64,000 nt of DNA from Rhodopirellula sp. (lineage in GTDB: Bacteria > Planctomycetota > Planctomycetia > Pirellulales > Pirellulaceae). The position numbers were made by a program, and so were the translations under genes. The first letter of the stretch is position 1; each line of letters begins with the position of its first letter. A model generated the notes under the pieces. The model was not told the origin of the DNA and ran no database searches. It worked only from the letters and a program-made list of their open reading frames with translations. Below are positions 27,360-35,905 of the stretch, piece by piece. The DNA lies in the NCBI GenBank assembly GCA_002690925.1, contig NZGD01000312.1, positions 5,670-69,669 of the forward strand, given 5' to 3'.

Positions 27360-28886
27360 ATGACCCGTTTTTTGACTTTCTTTGCCGCTGTGACACTGCT
27401 GACGCAAATGTGCTTTGCCAAGGTGACAACATCGCCCATTTTTGGTGATTCGATGGTGGTTCAACGGGACACGCCAGTGCATGTCTGGGGCTGGACCACC
27501 CCCAATATCGATGTGCACGTTGAAATGGCTGGCCATGAAGCGGACACGAAATCAGACAAGGCCGGCCGATTCGATGTCAAACTGGATCCGTTGCCGGCCG
27601 GTGGCCCTCACGAAATGGTCATCAAGGCTGACGAAACCAAAACTTTCAAAGATGTGCTCGTCGGTGAAGTCTGGATCTGCTCCGGGCAATCCAATATGCA
27701 ATGGCCAGTCGGAAGCGCTAACGACCCCGACCTCGAAACGCTAACAGCCAACTACCCCAACATACGACTGATCTCGGTTCCGCAGGTAGGTGTACAAGAA
27801 CCACAAGATAGCTTCGATGGAAAATGGGAATCCTGCACTCCAACCACCGCGAAGAATTTTTCTGCTGTTGGTTACTTCTTCGGTCGGCAAATCCACCAAA
27901 CACTCGGTGTTCCGATCGGCTTGATTGATAACGCTTGGGGAGGCTCTGCAGCTGAAGCGTGGGTCAACCGCGACGTACTCGAAAAAGCAGGTCAATACGG
28001 TGAGCTACTGGAAAAGTGGGATACTATGGCTCAGACCTATGATCACGAAGCAGCGATGGAGAACTTTCGCAAACGCCTGGCAAACTGGGAAACGAACAAG
28101 AAAGGAAATCGCCCCCGACCGCCACGCAACCAACTCACTGGGAATCATCGGCCCTCGAATATCTACAACGGTGTCTTGCACCCTACCATCGGTTACACCA
28201 TTCGCGGCGTCATTTGGTATCAAGGCGAATCCAACGCCAATCGCGCGTATCAGTACCGTGATCTGTTCCCTCTAATGATCGACAATTGGCGTCAAGAGTG
28301 GAAACAAGGGGACTTTCCTTTCTATTGGGTGCAGCTGGCCGACTTTCAAGCCGAAGTGAACAGCCCCACTGACAGCCCTTGGGCAGAACTCCGAGAAGCA
28401 CAAACCATGACCATGTCAAAACTGCCCAACACCGGCGAAGCTGTCATCATTGAGTTAGGTGAAACATCCGATATTCATCCCCGCAACAAACAAGACGTCG
28501 CAAAACGTCTCGCACGTTGGGCACTCGCAAATGACTACGGCTATGACATTCCATTTCGCAGTCCGACTTACCATTCCATGATGGTCGATGGTTCCAAAGT
28601 GACCCTGCAATTCGACCACGTGGGTGGCCGCTTGGACACGTTTGATGTTCGTGAGCCTCTTGGATTCGCGATTGCGGGCGAAGACAAACAGTTCGTCAAC
28701 GCAAACGCCAAAATCACAGGCAAAGACACCATTGAAGTCTGGAACGACCAGATAAAAAAACCTGTCGCTGTTCGCTACGCCTGGGCAACCAACCCCATTT
28801 GCAACGTCCAGAGCAGTGAAGGCCTGCAGATGACCCCATTCCGTACAGACGACTGGCCGGGTGTCACCGTAGACGCCGTCAAGTGA
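27360..28886 (+). CDS. Sialate O-acetylesterase-like SGNH esterase
   Basis: A 508-residue secreted protein with a signal peptide (1-20) and an N-terminal beta domain (SPIFGDSMVVQRDTPVHVWG, classical for this family). The SGNH-type nucleophile lies in CSGQSNMQW (Ser111), with the second block in GVIWYQGESNA and the Asp/His block in TSDIHPRNK. This is the SASA family, usually annotated sialate O-acetylesterase. In planctomycetes these enzymes probably remove acetyl groups from various plant or algal polysaccharides. The ATG at 27360 starts the signal peptide; the longer frame from 27294 is rejected. It is divergent from a sulfatase, and the two may serve the same substrate. Confidence 0.88.
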   Translation: MTRFLTFFAAVTLLTQMCFAKVTTSPIFGDSMVVQRDTPVHVWGWTTPNIDVHVEMAGHEADTKSDKAGRFDVKLDPLPAGGPHEMVIKADETKTFKDVLVGEVWICSGQSNMQWPVGSANDPDLETLTANYPNIRLISVPQVGVQEPQDSFDGKWESCTPTTAKNFSAVGYFFGRQIHQTLGVPIGLIDNAWGGSAAEAWVNRDVLEKAGQYGELLEKWDTMAQTYDHEAAMENFRKRLANWETNKKGNRPRPPRNQLTGNHRPSNIYNGVLHPTIGYTIRGVIWYQGESNANRAYQYRDLFPLMIDNWRQEWKQGDFPFYWVQLADFQAEVNSPTDSPWAELREAQTMTMSKLPNTGEAVIIELGETSDIHPRNKQDVAKRLARWALANDYGYDIPFRSPTYHSMMVDGSKVTLQFDHVGGRLDTFDVREPLGFAIAGEDKQFVNANAKITGKDTIEVWNDQIKKPVAVRYAWATNPICNVQSSEGLQMTPFRTDDWPGVTVDAVK

Positions 28887-28987
28887 TCGCTGCTATCGGA
28901 AACGGCAGCAAACGTGAAAACGCGTGGCGTCTCATACCTCTTTGTGCATGAGGTCGCGTGTTAAGGCAAAAGACAGTCCCTCAGGAT

Positions 28988-29015
28988 CAGGATCGCTGTA
29001 TTGACAGCGATCCTG
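28988..29015. terminator. Perfect 12-bp hairpin between convergent genes
   Basis: CAGGATCGCTGT and ACAGCGATCCTG pair perfectly around a four-base loop in the gap between the acetylesterase gene and convergent bioB. No long T-run flanks it, but position and stability suggest a bidirectional terminator. Confidence 0.6.
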
Positions 29016-29020
29016 TGTCG

Positions 29021-29042
29021 TTTCAGCAGCTGGTTGCTGAAA
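29021..29042. terminator. Second hairpin abutting the bioB stop
   Basis: TTTCAGCA and TGCTGAAA form a perfect 8-bp stem with a six-base loop ending one base before the bioB stop codon. Read on the minus strand, the right arm starts AAA-free and no T-run follows, so it may act with the neighbouring 12-bp hairpin. Confidence 0.4.
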
Positions 29043-30071
29043 TCAGGAATCGCAGGCAGACTCGGTCACATCAAAACCCAAATCACGAATCATGTCATAA
29101 TCTTCCTGCGGTGCCTGCCCTTTAGTAGTCAGATAATCCCCAACAAAAAGACTGTTGGCAACGTAAAGCCCCAAAGGCTGCAGCGATCGCAGGTGAATCT
29201 CTCGACCGCCCGAGATCCTCAATTCACGGTCAGGATTGACGAAGCGGAACATTGCCAACGCACGAAGGCAATCATTGGCAGTCAATTCATCTTTTGTTTG
29301 TAAAGGCGTGCCCTCTATGGCATTAAGAAAATTCAAGGGGATGGACTGAACCCCCAAATCCCTGAGGTCAAATGCCATCGAAACAATGTCTTCGTGCTTC
29401 TCTCCCATTCCAATAATCCCACCACTGCACATCTCCATCCCTGCATCTTTGACATGCTGCAGTGTCTGGACACGGTCTGCGTAGGTGTGCGTCGTGCAGA
29501 TATCAGCGTAATGCTCCTCACTGGTATTCAAGTTGTGATTCACTCGATCCACACCGCAGGCCTTCAGCCGATCCGCTTGCTCCTTTGAAAGCAACCCCAA
29601 GCAGGCGCAAATGTCGAGCCCGTACTTGTCTTTGATTTCGGGCACGATCTGCTCAACGGCATTGAGTTCCCGCTCATTTGGACCGCGGGCAGAAATCACA
29701 AGACAGTAAGTCTTAGCCCCACGCTCAGACGCGATCCGGGCGGCCTCCATCAAATCATCCCGCTTCAAAATGTTGTACTTTGGAACAGGTGCCTCTGAGA
29801 TTTTTGATTGGCTGCAATAGTGACAATCCTCGGGACACAGTCCGCTCTTGGCACTCATTAAGAAATACAGCTGAACAGACTTTCCAAAATGCTGATGCCG
29901 AATTCGAAAACCCGCCGACAAGATCGACAGTACGTCCAGATCTGGCGCCTCCAAGATGGAAATGGCCTGTTCGCGGGTCAACGACTCGCCACCGAGAACC
30001 TGATCAGCCATTTCTTGGTAACGATCAGCGGCAACTCGGCTTAGTGGCTCGGACTCAAGGTTCAGTGACAT
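29043..30071 (-). CDS. bioB: Biotin synthase
   Basis: A 342-residue radical-SAM enzyme that inserts sulfur into dethiobiotin in the last step of biotin synthesis. The [4Fe-4S]/SAM motif CPEDCHYC is at 79-86. Typical BioB segments are YFLMSAKSGLCPEDC, YCLVISARGP, DICACLGLL, VNHNLNTSEEHY and CSGGIIGMGE. The conserved cysteines and the arginine for the second, auxiliary cluster lie in CLGLL, MEMCSGG and ELRISGGR. Length is normal. No other bio gene is nearby, so bioB stands alone, which is common outside enterobacteria. No BirA operator is recognisable upstream. Confidence 0.96.
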   Translation of the reverse strand: MSLNLESEPLSRVAADRYQEMADQVLGGESLTREQAISILEAPDLDVLSILSAGFRIRHQHFGKSVQLYFLMSAKSGLCPEDCHYCSQSKISEAPVPKYNILKRDDLMEAARIASERGAKTYCLVISARGPNERELNAVEQIVPEIKDKYGLDICACLGLLSKEQADRLKACGVDRVNHNLNTSEEHYADICTTHTYADRVQTLQHVKDAGMEMCSGGIIGMGEKHEDIVSMAFDLRDLGVQSIPLNFLNAIEGTPLQTKDELTANDCLRALAMFRFVNPDRELRISGGREIHLRSLQPLGLYVANSLFVGDYLTTKGQAPQEDYDMIRDLGFDVTESACDS

Positions 30072-30214
30072 GATATTCGTGCAATCTCAAACGAAAAGAG
30101 CAAGTTTTAACAACGGGACCAGTCACAAGAATTGCAAAATTCCTGTCAATCCGCCACTATGGTGAACTCGTCGCCCAAGATCGGCAAGTCGTCTACTTTC
30201 GAACTACCCACCAC

Positions 30215-30793
30215 ATGTCGTACTCCTACGTCCGAATTGGGGCTCTCAGCGAAGTCCATCTGGCCCATTGTCCGTTGATTTTGCCGCGTGGCAGGCGTGT
30301 GATCGTGCGAACCGGACGCGGCACCGAACTCGCTGAAATCATGCGTTGTCTGTCAGTTCCGACCACAAAAAAAAGCTCTACGACCCAAGAAACGGAAGAC
30401 ACCCCCCTCAGCCGTACGCCGACGGCCTCGGTCTTGCGTCCCACCACGCAGGAAGACGAATTGCTACTCCGACGCCTGGAACGCCACAAAAGAGAAGCGG
30501 TGGAAGCGTGCCAAGCCGCTCTCGCCGAGTCGGAATCTCAATCGATTTTGCTGGACGTCGATCAACTATTCGACGGCGGCACACTAGTGATGCACTTCCT
30601 CGGCGCCGTTGACTCGCTGGCTGAATCCATCACCCGAGACATCACCGAACGATACGAGTCCATTGTTCGAACGCGTCATTTTTCGAAACTGTTGAGTGAT
30701 GGCTGTGGCCCCAACTGCGGTGATAGCGAGGGTGAATGCGGAAGCGGATGCGGCGGATGCTCGATCGCAAAAGCGTGCAAAAAAAACCGGTAA
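30215..30793 (+). CDS. PSP1 domain protein with cysteine-rich tail
   Basis: A 192-residue cytoplasmic protein. The N-terminal half (VRIGALSEVHLAHCP, GRRVIVRTGRGTELAEIM) and the second half (RRLERHKREAVEACQ...LFDGGTLVMHFLG...) match the PSP1 C-terminal domain found in bacterial PSP1/YaaT/RicT proteins. It ends in a cluster of Cys residues (CGPNCGDSEGECGSGCGGC), which could bind iron-sulfur or zinc. RicT/YaaT forms an Fe-S-containing complex controlling RNA processing and development in Bacillus, but this protein lacks RicT's full length. Divergent from bioB and convergent with a carbonic-anhydrase-like gene. Confidence 0.8.
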   Translation: MSYSYVRIGALSEVHLAHCPLILPRGRRVIVRTGRGTELAEIMRCLSVPTTKKSSTTQETEDTPLSRTPTASVLRPTTQEDELLLRRLERHKREAVEACQAALAESESQSILLDVDQLFDGGTLVMHFLGAVDSLAESITRDITERYESIVRTRHFSKLLSDGCGPNCGDSEGECGSGCGGCSIAKACKKNR

Positions 30794-30926
30794 CAAGTTG
30801 ATCGGGCCCACCTCGTCACCATGCCTACCAGTCCATGCCTGAAACGCCGTGCCCCGCCCCACGCTGAATCTGCATCCCAGACACAGTGAAATGTCCGTTC
30901 GGCCGATACGCAAAACGCAATTCCAG

Positions 30927-31454
30927 CTAAGTTGCTTCACCGGATTCACGATAGGACTTAGCAGCATGCACATAGTGCGCCGCTGTCCGAGTCAGTCGCT
31001 CCGTGTCCTCTGAAGTTAGCTTGCGAATCAACTTGGCGGGAACTCCAACCGCAAGATGGCCAGCGGGAACCTCCATTCCCTCCGTCACCACTGCGCCCGC
31101 GCCCACGATCGCCCCGCTACCAATCTTCGCACCATTGAGCACCACCGCTCGAATCCCGATCAAAGCGCCGGACTCGACCTTCGCTCCGTGCACCACTGCT
31201 GAATGCCCGACCGTTACACCATCACCTAAGCAACAAGGGTAGCCGGGGTCAGCGTGCAAAACAGCCAGATCCTGGATGTTCGATCGGCACCCAATCTCAA
31301 CCACTTCCGTATCGCCACGAATTACCGCACCAAACCAGACACTCGAATGGTCGCCTATCGTCACTGCCCCACGTACCGTTGCATTACCCGCAATGAAAAC
31401 ATCCTCAGCGATCAGCTCCGATCGAAAATTTTTCTGTATCTCACGCCTATTCAT
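30927..31454 (-). CDS. Gamma-carbonic-anhydrase-like left-handed beta-helix protein
   Basis: The 175-residue protein is built of hexapeptide repeats (IAGNATVRGAVTIGDHSSVWFGAVIRGD). These are hallmarks of the gamma-carbonic anhydrase/YrdA/PaaY family. Zinc-type histidines are seen in LHADPG and VGHSAVVHG, and the C-terminal helix is typical. Many family members are carbonic anhydrases; others are of uncertain activity. The start is ATG at 31454 with GAGGAG five to ten bases upstream; a GTG one codon earlier is less likely. Convergent with the PSP1 gene. Confidence 0.85.
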   Translation of the reverse strand: MNRREIQKNFRSELIAEDVFIAGNATVRGAVTIGDHSSVWFGAVIRGDTEVVEIGCRSNIQDLAVLHADPGYPCCLGDGVTVGHSAVVHGAKVESGALIGIRAVVLNGAKIGSGAIVGAGAVVTEGMEVPAGHLAVGVPAKLIRKLTSEDTERLTRTAAHYVHAAKSYRESGEAT

Positions 31455-31701
31455 CACAACTCCTCATCTCAATCTTGAAGACCCTTTCATTCGAAGACAG
31501 CTCTCCCTACCCAGCTGCTGAACTCCACTGGCCCAAACACTCAGTGGTACCAGTTTGCAACCACCGACCGATACCAATCAACACTTGCCATTGCCAACTT
31601 GGAACGACTGAAAAGACAACCGTGACACGCGCTGCCCGCGAACCTGCCACCTGTCGAATCCTTCTCTAGCCATCCAAGGTCGGACTGGCTTGATCACTAT
31701 C

Positions 31702-32004
31702 TCATGGAACGCGTTTTCCCGATCGCAACGAACCTACAATGGCAAGCACCAACCCAACAACACCAGTTAAAATAGCAACGGGAATGAGCGTAACAGTGCC
31801 GCTCACTTTCATTGCGAACTCTGAGGGACTGACAGCACCGTCCAACTGCGAGCCCAGCAAAAAGAGGCGACTCACCTGAAAACAGAATAACAGGAAAGAG
31901 AGCAGACTTATCAGCAATCCCAACCAAAGTAGCTTCCGTGAAGTCGGATTAGGATTTCGCCTTTCCGGTACATCGGAACTGGAAGCATAAGGATTTTTTG
32001 ACAT
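31702..32004 (-). CDS. Small NPY-motif membrane protein
   Basis: A 100-residue protein starting MSKNPYASSSDVPER. It has two membrane helices (about 24-48 and 70-92) and a short basic tail. The N-terminal NPYxS motif recurs in two other membrane proteins of this window (41.5 and 45.4 kb) that are otherwise unrelated. No family or function is recognised. The ATG at 32004 is preferred to one four codons upstream because it places the motif at the extreme N-terminus. Confidence 0.6.
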   Translation of the reverse strand: MSKNPYASSSDVPERRNPNPTSRKLLWLGLLISLLSFLLFCFQVSRLFLLGSQLDGAVSPSEFAMKVSGTVTLIPVAILTGVVGLVLAIVGSLRSGKRVP

Positions 32005-32103
32005 AACCACGATCACCCGTATTTACTACTTTCCGACCACATTCCTGTTCCGCACCACACGAAGCTGCTTGGTTATGCACACCTCAAATACAAGCGTATC
32101 GTT

Positions 32104-32604
32104 TTACTCAATGAACTGGCAAACGAACTGACGCAAATCAGAAAAAATAAACGCTCCCCACAAATTCGTTCCCTGAAAACACCAAGACTCCCCTGTTCGA
32201 GCGTTACAAATCACAGGAAACTCAATCAAGCACCAACGATTCGAAGGAGCCTTCCATACGTAATCAAGAACCTCGGCGCTAACAACTTCGGCAACAATCA
32301 CCGGAATCACCACATATCCAAATTGCATTCCTCGCAACAATGGAATGCGATTCACTTTCTTGGCAGCTGAAAAGCCAATGTCAAATAGCTGCTGCAGGTC
32401 CTGAACTTTGGGATCCGACACTTCACTAATGACGATATGTTGCGAAAGAAAGACGCAACCCTTCCATGAGAAAATCGTTTTGGAAGCCATCAAGACAGTG
32501 TCATCAACGTCCACGCCGGGTAACTCATCCGAGATCGCACAGCCCGCTGATGCCAGCCTCCTGACCAACTCATCGATCTTTATGCGAGCCTCTACCGAAC
32601 TCAT
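32104..32604 (-). CDS. Hypothetical cytoplasmic protein
   Basis: A 166-residue protein of mixed alpha/beta composition with no signal peptide or clear membrane helix; a hydrophobic strand-rich stretch lies at about 92-112. The start is ATG at 32604, five to nine bases after a strong GGGAGG Shine-Dalgarno; the frame extends 14 codons further but without a ribosome site. No recognised family. Several tryptophans and the final FSDLRQFVCQFIE helix suggest a folded domain. Confidence 0.6.
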   Translation of the reverse strand: MSSVEARIKIDELVRRLASAGCAISDELPGVDVDDTVLMASKTIFSWKGCVFLSQHIVISEVSDPKVQDLQQLFDIGFSAAKKVNRIPLLRGMQFGYVVIPVIVAEVVSAEVLDYVWKAPSNRWCLIEFPVICNARTGESWCFQGTNLWGAFIFSDLRQFVCQFIE

Positions 32605-32765
32605 TGAATCCTCCCTAACAATTGCAGCAAAACCGCAATGATCCATCGATCACAGTCTTGCCATCATTACAGGACCGTTTAGGAAACATGCACGATCAAC
32701 ACATAAGCGAAAATACAAACTCTTTTTTCACAACAATCGTGTCAAAGGTCCCCAATCATAAGAAT

Positions 32766-33995
32766 TCATTTCGAATTCAAGTGCCTATCTGCAAATGCAA
32801 GATATTGCTTCCAATCAAATGACGTCACATCGTGATCACCAGATCGCAAGTGATAACCTATGCGTGTGTGTAGCGGAACATTCGGTGCAGGCATCTCAGT
32901 TTCTCCAAGCCCCTTTTCTCCCAGCAACTCATAGACTGGACTGGCATACTTGGCCGCCAGAAACTCACCTAGGGGATCTGCCCAACGGTCATTCGTTGCG
33001 CTGGCAATGTACAGTGGCCTTGGAGCAACAAGCGATAACAACATGTGCTGATCAACAGGCAACTCATGCTCTCGCTGTTGGTATTGATGGTGATTCCTGC
33101 AGAACCAATAACCAACGGGTTTAATCATGTGGTGAATCCGTTCTCCATAACAACGGCGATACAGTGCCGCACCACCGCACCCTGAATTGTTACTGACGAC
33201 CATGGCAAAACGGCGATCTTGTGCACCTGCCCAGATCGCAGTCTTGCCCAAACGAGAATGACCGATCACAGCGACCCGTGAGGCGTCAACCGAGTCCTCT
33301 GTCTCCAGCCAATCAAGAACGCGAGACAAGCCCCACGCCCACGCACCAATCGATCCCCATTGCCCTGGCGCAGGCACAACCTGATTATCCTCGTAGAACA
33401 GCGGATGAATACCGTCCGAAAAATCATTCTGATAATTATCGGGATCAATTTGATCACGATGCACCGTCGCTAAGGCGTAACCACGTTCAATCAACGTCTC
33501 TAATTGCCAGCGGCCCGCGAACGACCCACGTTCTTTGGATGTCCCTCGTTTTAAAATTCCAACATCTGCATGAACCGTGTGATTCGCGTTGAAGTTCAGC
33601 CCTAAAAATGCAGGTGCAGGTCGGGAAACCCGATTCGGTACGTACAACAAAATATCCAGCCGATAGCCACTCTCCCCAAAGAAAGCAGCTACCTGCTTAC
33701 GAGTCGCTCTGCCCGCCAAAGCATTGTGATCTTCCTCAACCAGCTCGTAACGAACATTGACTTGTTTGCTGGGGGTCGCTCCGTAAACGGAATCCTCCAA
33801 CAATTCAAGAATCTCGTTCCTGCGATGCCCCTCCCACTCAGCGGGTCCTACTGATCTACCATCCTGATCCAGCAACAACTGAGGTAATTCATAGCCTGGA
33901 ACCTTAGCCTCGTCATAATTGGTATCCGCAGGCTCTTTTGCCATACACAACGAAACGTCCAAGACAACAAGAATCGCGACCAATCTCACCAACAT
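32766..33995 (-). CDS. CE15-like (glucuronoyl) esterase, secreted alpha/beta hydrolase
   Basis: The 409-residue protein has a signal peptide (start ATG at 33995). The hydrolase fold carries a nucleophile elbow GHSRLGK (Ser about 247), the form typical of bacterial CE15 glucuronoyl esterases, and a late GDHDV that probably provides the catalytic histidine (LRSGDHDVTSFDW). NFNANHTV and GWGxxG-like segments (GIGAWAWGLSR) also fit. CE15 enzymes cleave ester bonds between lignin alcohols and glucuronic acid of xylan; marine homologues may act on algal uronates. Adjacent to unknown genes on both sides. Confidence 0.82.
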   Translation of the reverse strand: MLVRLVAILVVLDVSLCMAKEPADTNYDEAKVPGYELPQLLLDQDGRSVGPAEWEGHRRNEILELLEDSVYGATPSKQVNVRYELVEEDHNALAGRATRKQVAAFFGESGYRLDILLYVPNRVSRPAPAFLGLNFNANHTVHADVGILKRGTSKERGSFAGRWQLETLIERGYALATVHRDQIDPDNYQNDFSDGIHPLFYEDNQVVPAPGQWGSIGAWAWGLSRVLDWLETEDSVDASRVAVIGHSRLGKTAIWAGAQDRRFAMVVSNNSGCGGAALYRRCYGERIHHMIKPVGYWFCRNHHQYQQREHELPVDQHMLLSLVAPRPLYIASATNDRWADPLGEFLAAKYASPVYELLGEKGLGETEMPAPNVPLHTRIGYHLRSGDHDVTSFDWKQYLAFADRHLNSK

Positions 33996-34296
33996 AACAC
34001 ACCAATTACTGAAGTAATCCAATCCCAAAGTCGACCCTCTTGCATTTCATCATAGCAAATTCTGCAACCAAACCTTCCATTGACACTTGCCTACGGATGA
34101 CGTGGACTCCGAGCGGTTCGCAATCATCACACACTTCTCAATGGAACGCCGGCCTGGCAGCGTTCAATCCCCACACTTTTCATCAAAATCAAATGGGAGG
34201 CTGAAAACAAAGCATGACACCCAAGGTTCCGATGAACACCAGTCTTAAATCCGCCCCACAACGACCACCGCATCCGCAGAGAAGACTCATGAAATA

Positions 34297-34334
34297 AATG
34301 ACTGGTTTCTAAGATAATGACTGGTTTCCAAGAT
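34297..34334. repeat. 19-bp tandem duplication
   Basis: Two head-to-tail copies of aatgactggtttctaagat, the second with one substitution (c for t). Probably a recent slippage event in non-coding DNA. Confidence 0.9.
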
Positions 34335-34415
34335 GCAGGGTCTGCAAGCCATGAACCATAAATCCAACCTCGGAATACCGGTACCAAAACTAAGATCGTT
34401 TCCCTGCCCCAAAAA

Positions 34416-34449
34416 TACAGCGGACAATCACATACAGCGGACAATCACA
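34416..34449. repeat. 17-bp exact tandem duplication
   Basis: Two identical head-to-tail copies of tacagcggacaatcaca. Confidence 0.9.
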
Positions 34450-34645
34450 CCATGACAGGTGCAATTGAATAGGCTGAGCACAACCAAACAACGTTCGATC
34501 CTGCTTTCATAGGTGGCATCACAATACAATGTATAAAAAGAATCCAGGGAAATAAGCGGTAAGAAGCTAGTGCCCCCTGAGCAAGAACCCTCTCAAGAGT
34601 ACAAATCGCCAGGGCCATTCCCATGCGGTTGCCTCTCGGACGGAA

Positions 34646-34670
34646 CTGACCAGGGATTCATTCTGGTCAG
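34646..34670 (-). terminator. Hairpin downstream of the cytosine-deaminase-like gene
   Basis: CTGACCAG and CTGGTCAG form a perfect 8-bp stem with a nine-base loop 40 bases past the stop of the minus-strand deaminase gene. There is no clear T-run, so this is a modest terminator candidate. Confidence 0.35.
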
Positions 34671-34709
34671 GTTCTATTCCGCAAAGCAACATTCATACTC
34701 AAAAGTGCT

Positions 34710-35147
34710 TCACTCCCCGATATCTTCATCCCAAAGATCTGGACTTTCCAGAATGAACTGTTGCATCAGAGCAATGCATTCACGACTGTCGAGGACCTTA
34801 ACATCCACACCTTTACTGCGCACATAATTTTCCGGACCTTGAAAAGTCTGATGCTCACCAACAACCACCTTGGGAATTCGGTACAACAAAATCGCGCCGC
34901 TGCACATTGAGCAGGGTGAAAGAGTTGAATAAATCACTGCCTGCCGATAATCCGATGCAGTGAGGCGTCCCGCATTTTCCAGACAGTCCATTTCAGCATG
35001 CAAGATAGAACTGCCACGCTGTACACGTCGATTATGCCCTCGCCCTACAATTTCGCCACCAATCACCAAGACAGCCCCAATGGGTATCCCACCCTCGGAA
35101 TAGCCGATCCGGGCTTGCTCGATCGCAGCCTTCATGTAACGGTCCAT
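34710..35147 (-). CDS. Cytosine/nucleoside deaminase of the yeast FCY1 type
   Basis: A 145-residue CDA-fold zinc deaminase. HAEMDCLENAGRL carries the zinc histidine and catalytic Glu, and TLSPCSMCSGAI the two zinc cysteines. Flanking features resemble yeast cytosine deaminase Fcy1 more than TadA: GGIPIGAVLV, GRGHNRRVQRGSSILHAE, IPKVVVGE and the C-terminal DxxxEDIGE. Fcy1-type enzymes convert cytosine to uracil in pyrimidine salvage. The substrate is inferred from these family-specific segments, and guanine or other nucleobases remain possible. The start ATG at 35147 fits the family length; the frame begins eight codons upstream. Confidence 0.82.
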   Translation of the reverse strand: MDRYMKAAIEQARIGYSEGGIPIGAVLVIGGEIVGRGHNRRVQRGSSILHAEMDCLENAGRLTASDYRQAVIYSTLSPCSMCSGAILLYRIPKVVVGEHQTFQGPENYVRSKGVDVKVLDSRECIALMQQFILESPDLWDEDIGE

Positions 35148-35254
35148 TTTGTCTCTCCCGCACGGCAACAAAAACTGCGCAACATCTCAAGAAAATTTAA
35201 TCAAAGCACTCCGAGCCTGGCTGAAATACATCCAGAGTGCACAAGCGTGGTCAA

Positions 35255-35887
35255 TTAAAATCGGTAATCAAACAAGTCAATGTCAGGCTGGTACTTTTCA
35301 CGAACCATTTCGACCAACCGCTCATCGTAATACTGTTTAAATGAACGAGATTTCCTCGAAACATTGAGTTTAGGCAAATTTGCAGACACGCCCACCTGCG
35401 TGCACACATGCCGAAAATCCCGTTCTAACTTTTCATACCGTCCAATAAAACTAACCAACTGCTCGCCATCGGAAGAAAACAGAAAATCCTTTTGCAACGG
35501 AAGCCCACCATCACATTGCCAACCAATGTAGTTCTGAAAACTACCTAATTCCTGAAACAGTGGGTGAAGATGGTGGTGAGGTGTTTTCAAGACATAAGTG
35601 TATAGAGAAACAAGCCAGTCCCAGGGATTGCGAACGATGCCAAAGGAAAATAGGGAAGCGAATTCATCTCTCCCCATCACGGAAACCAACTCAACTGCCG
35701 TTGCGTGTGTGTCAAATGGGGTGGGGTCCCAATGTATCGGAAAGGGTAAATTCAATTGTCTTAGCAAACGCACGGTCTCGCGCTGATACCTGCTGACGGT
35801 AAATGGGCTCAAAGCCTTTGTAATGCTCATGCCCGCATTCTTGTACACATGCACAAACAAAAACTTGCATTTCCTGGAAATCAACAT
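35255..35887 (-). CDS. Sulfotransferase-family protein
   Basis: The 210-residue protein begins LFVHVYKNAGMSITKAL, the 5'-phosphosulfate-binding loop of PAPS-dependent sulfotransferases (type Sulfotransfer_2, HVxKxAGxS). It contains FGIVRNPWDWLVSLY, the 3'-phosphate-binding RNPxDxxxS-like motif. It would transfer sulfate from PAPS to a carbohydrate or other acceptor. It stands between a deaminase gene and an unknown membrane protein with the same orientation. Shorter than many carbohydrate sulfotransferases. In a genome rich in sulfatases it may instead build a sulfated surface glycan. Confidence 0.8.
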   Translation of the reverse strand: MLISRKCKFLFVHVYKNAGMSITKALSPFTVSRYQRETVRLLRQLNLPFPIHWDPTPFDTHATAVELVSVMGRDEFASLFSFGIVRNPWDWLVSLYTYVLKTPHHHLHPLFQELGSFQNYIGWQCDGGLPLQKDFLFSSDGEQLVSFIGRYEKLERDFRHVCTQVGVSANLPKLNVSRKSRSFKQYYDERLVEMVREKYQPDIDLFDYRF

Positions 35888-35905
35888 GGCAACGAGAACA
35901 CCGAC

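Larger units (their letters stand above)
33996..34709. other. Long intergenic region with two tandem duplications
   Basis: About 700 bases without a credible gene; a 105-codon minus-strand frame (34127-34444) is cysteine- and tryptophan-rich and crosses both tandem repeats, so I do not accept it. The region holds a 19-base duplication (34297-34334), a 17-base duplication (34416-34449) and an 8-bp hairpin (34646-34670). Confidence 0.4.

Noticed and set aside
34127..34444. 105-codon minus-strand frame
   Set aside because: Cysteine/tryptophan-rich with no ribosome site, and it runs across both tandem duplications; looks like chance.
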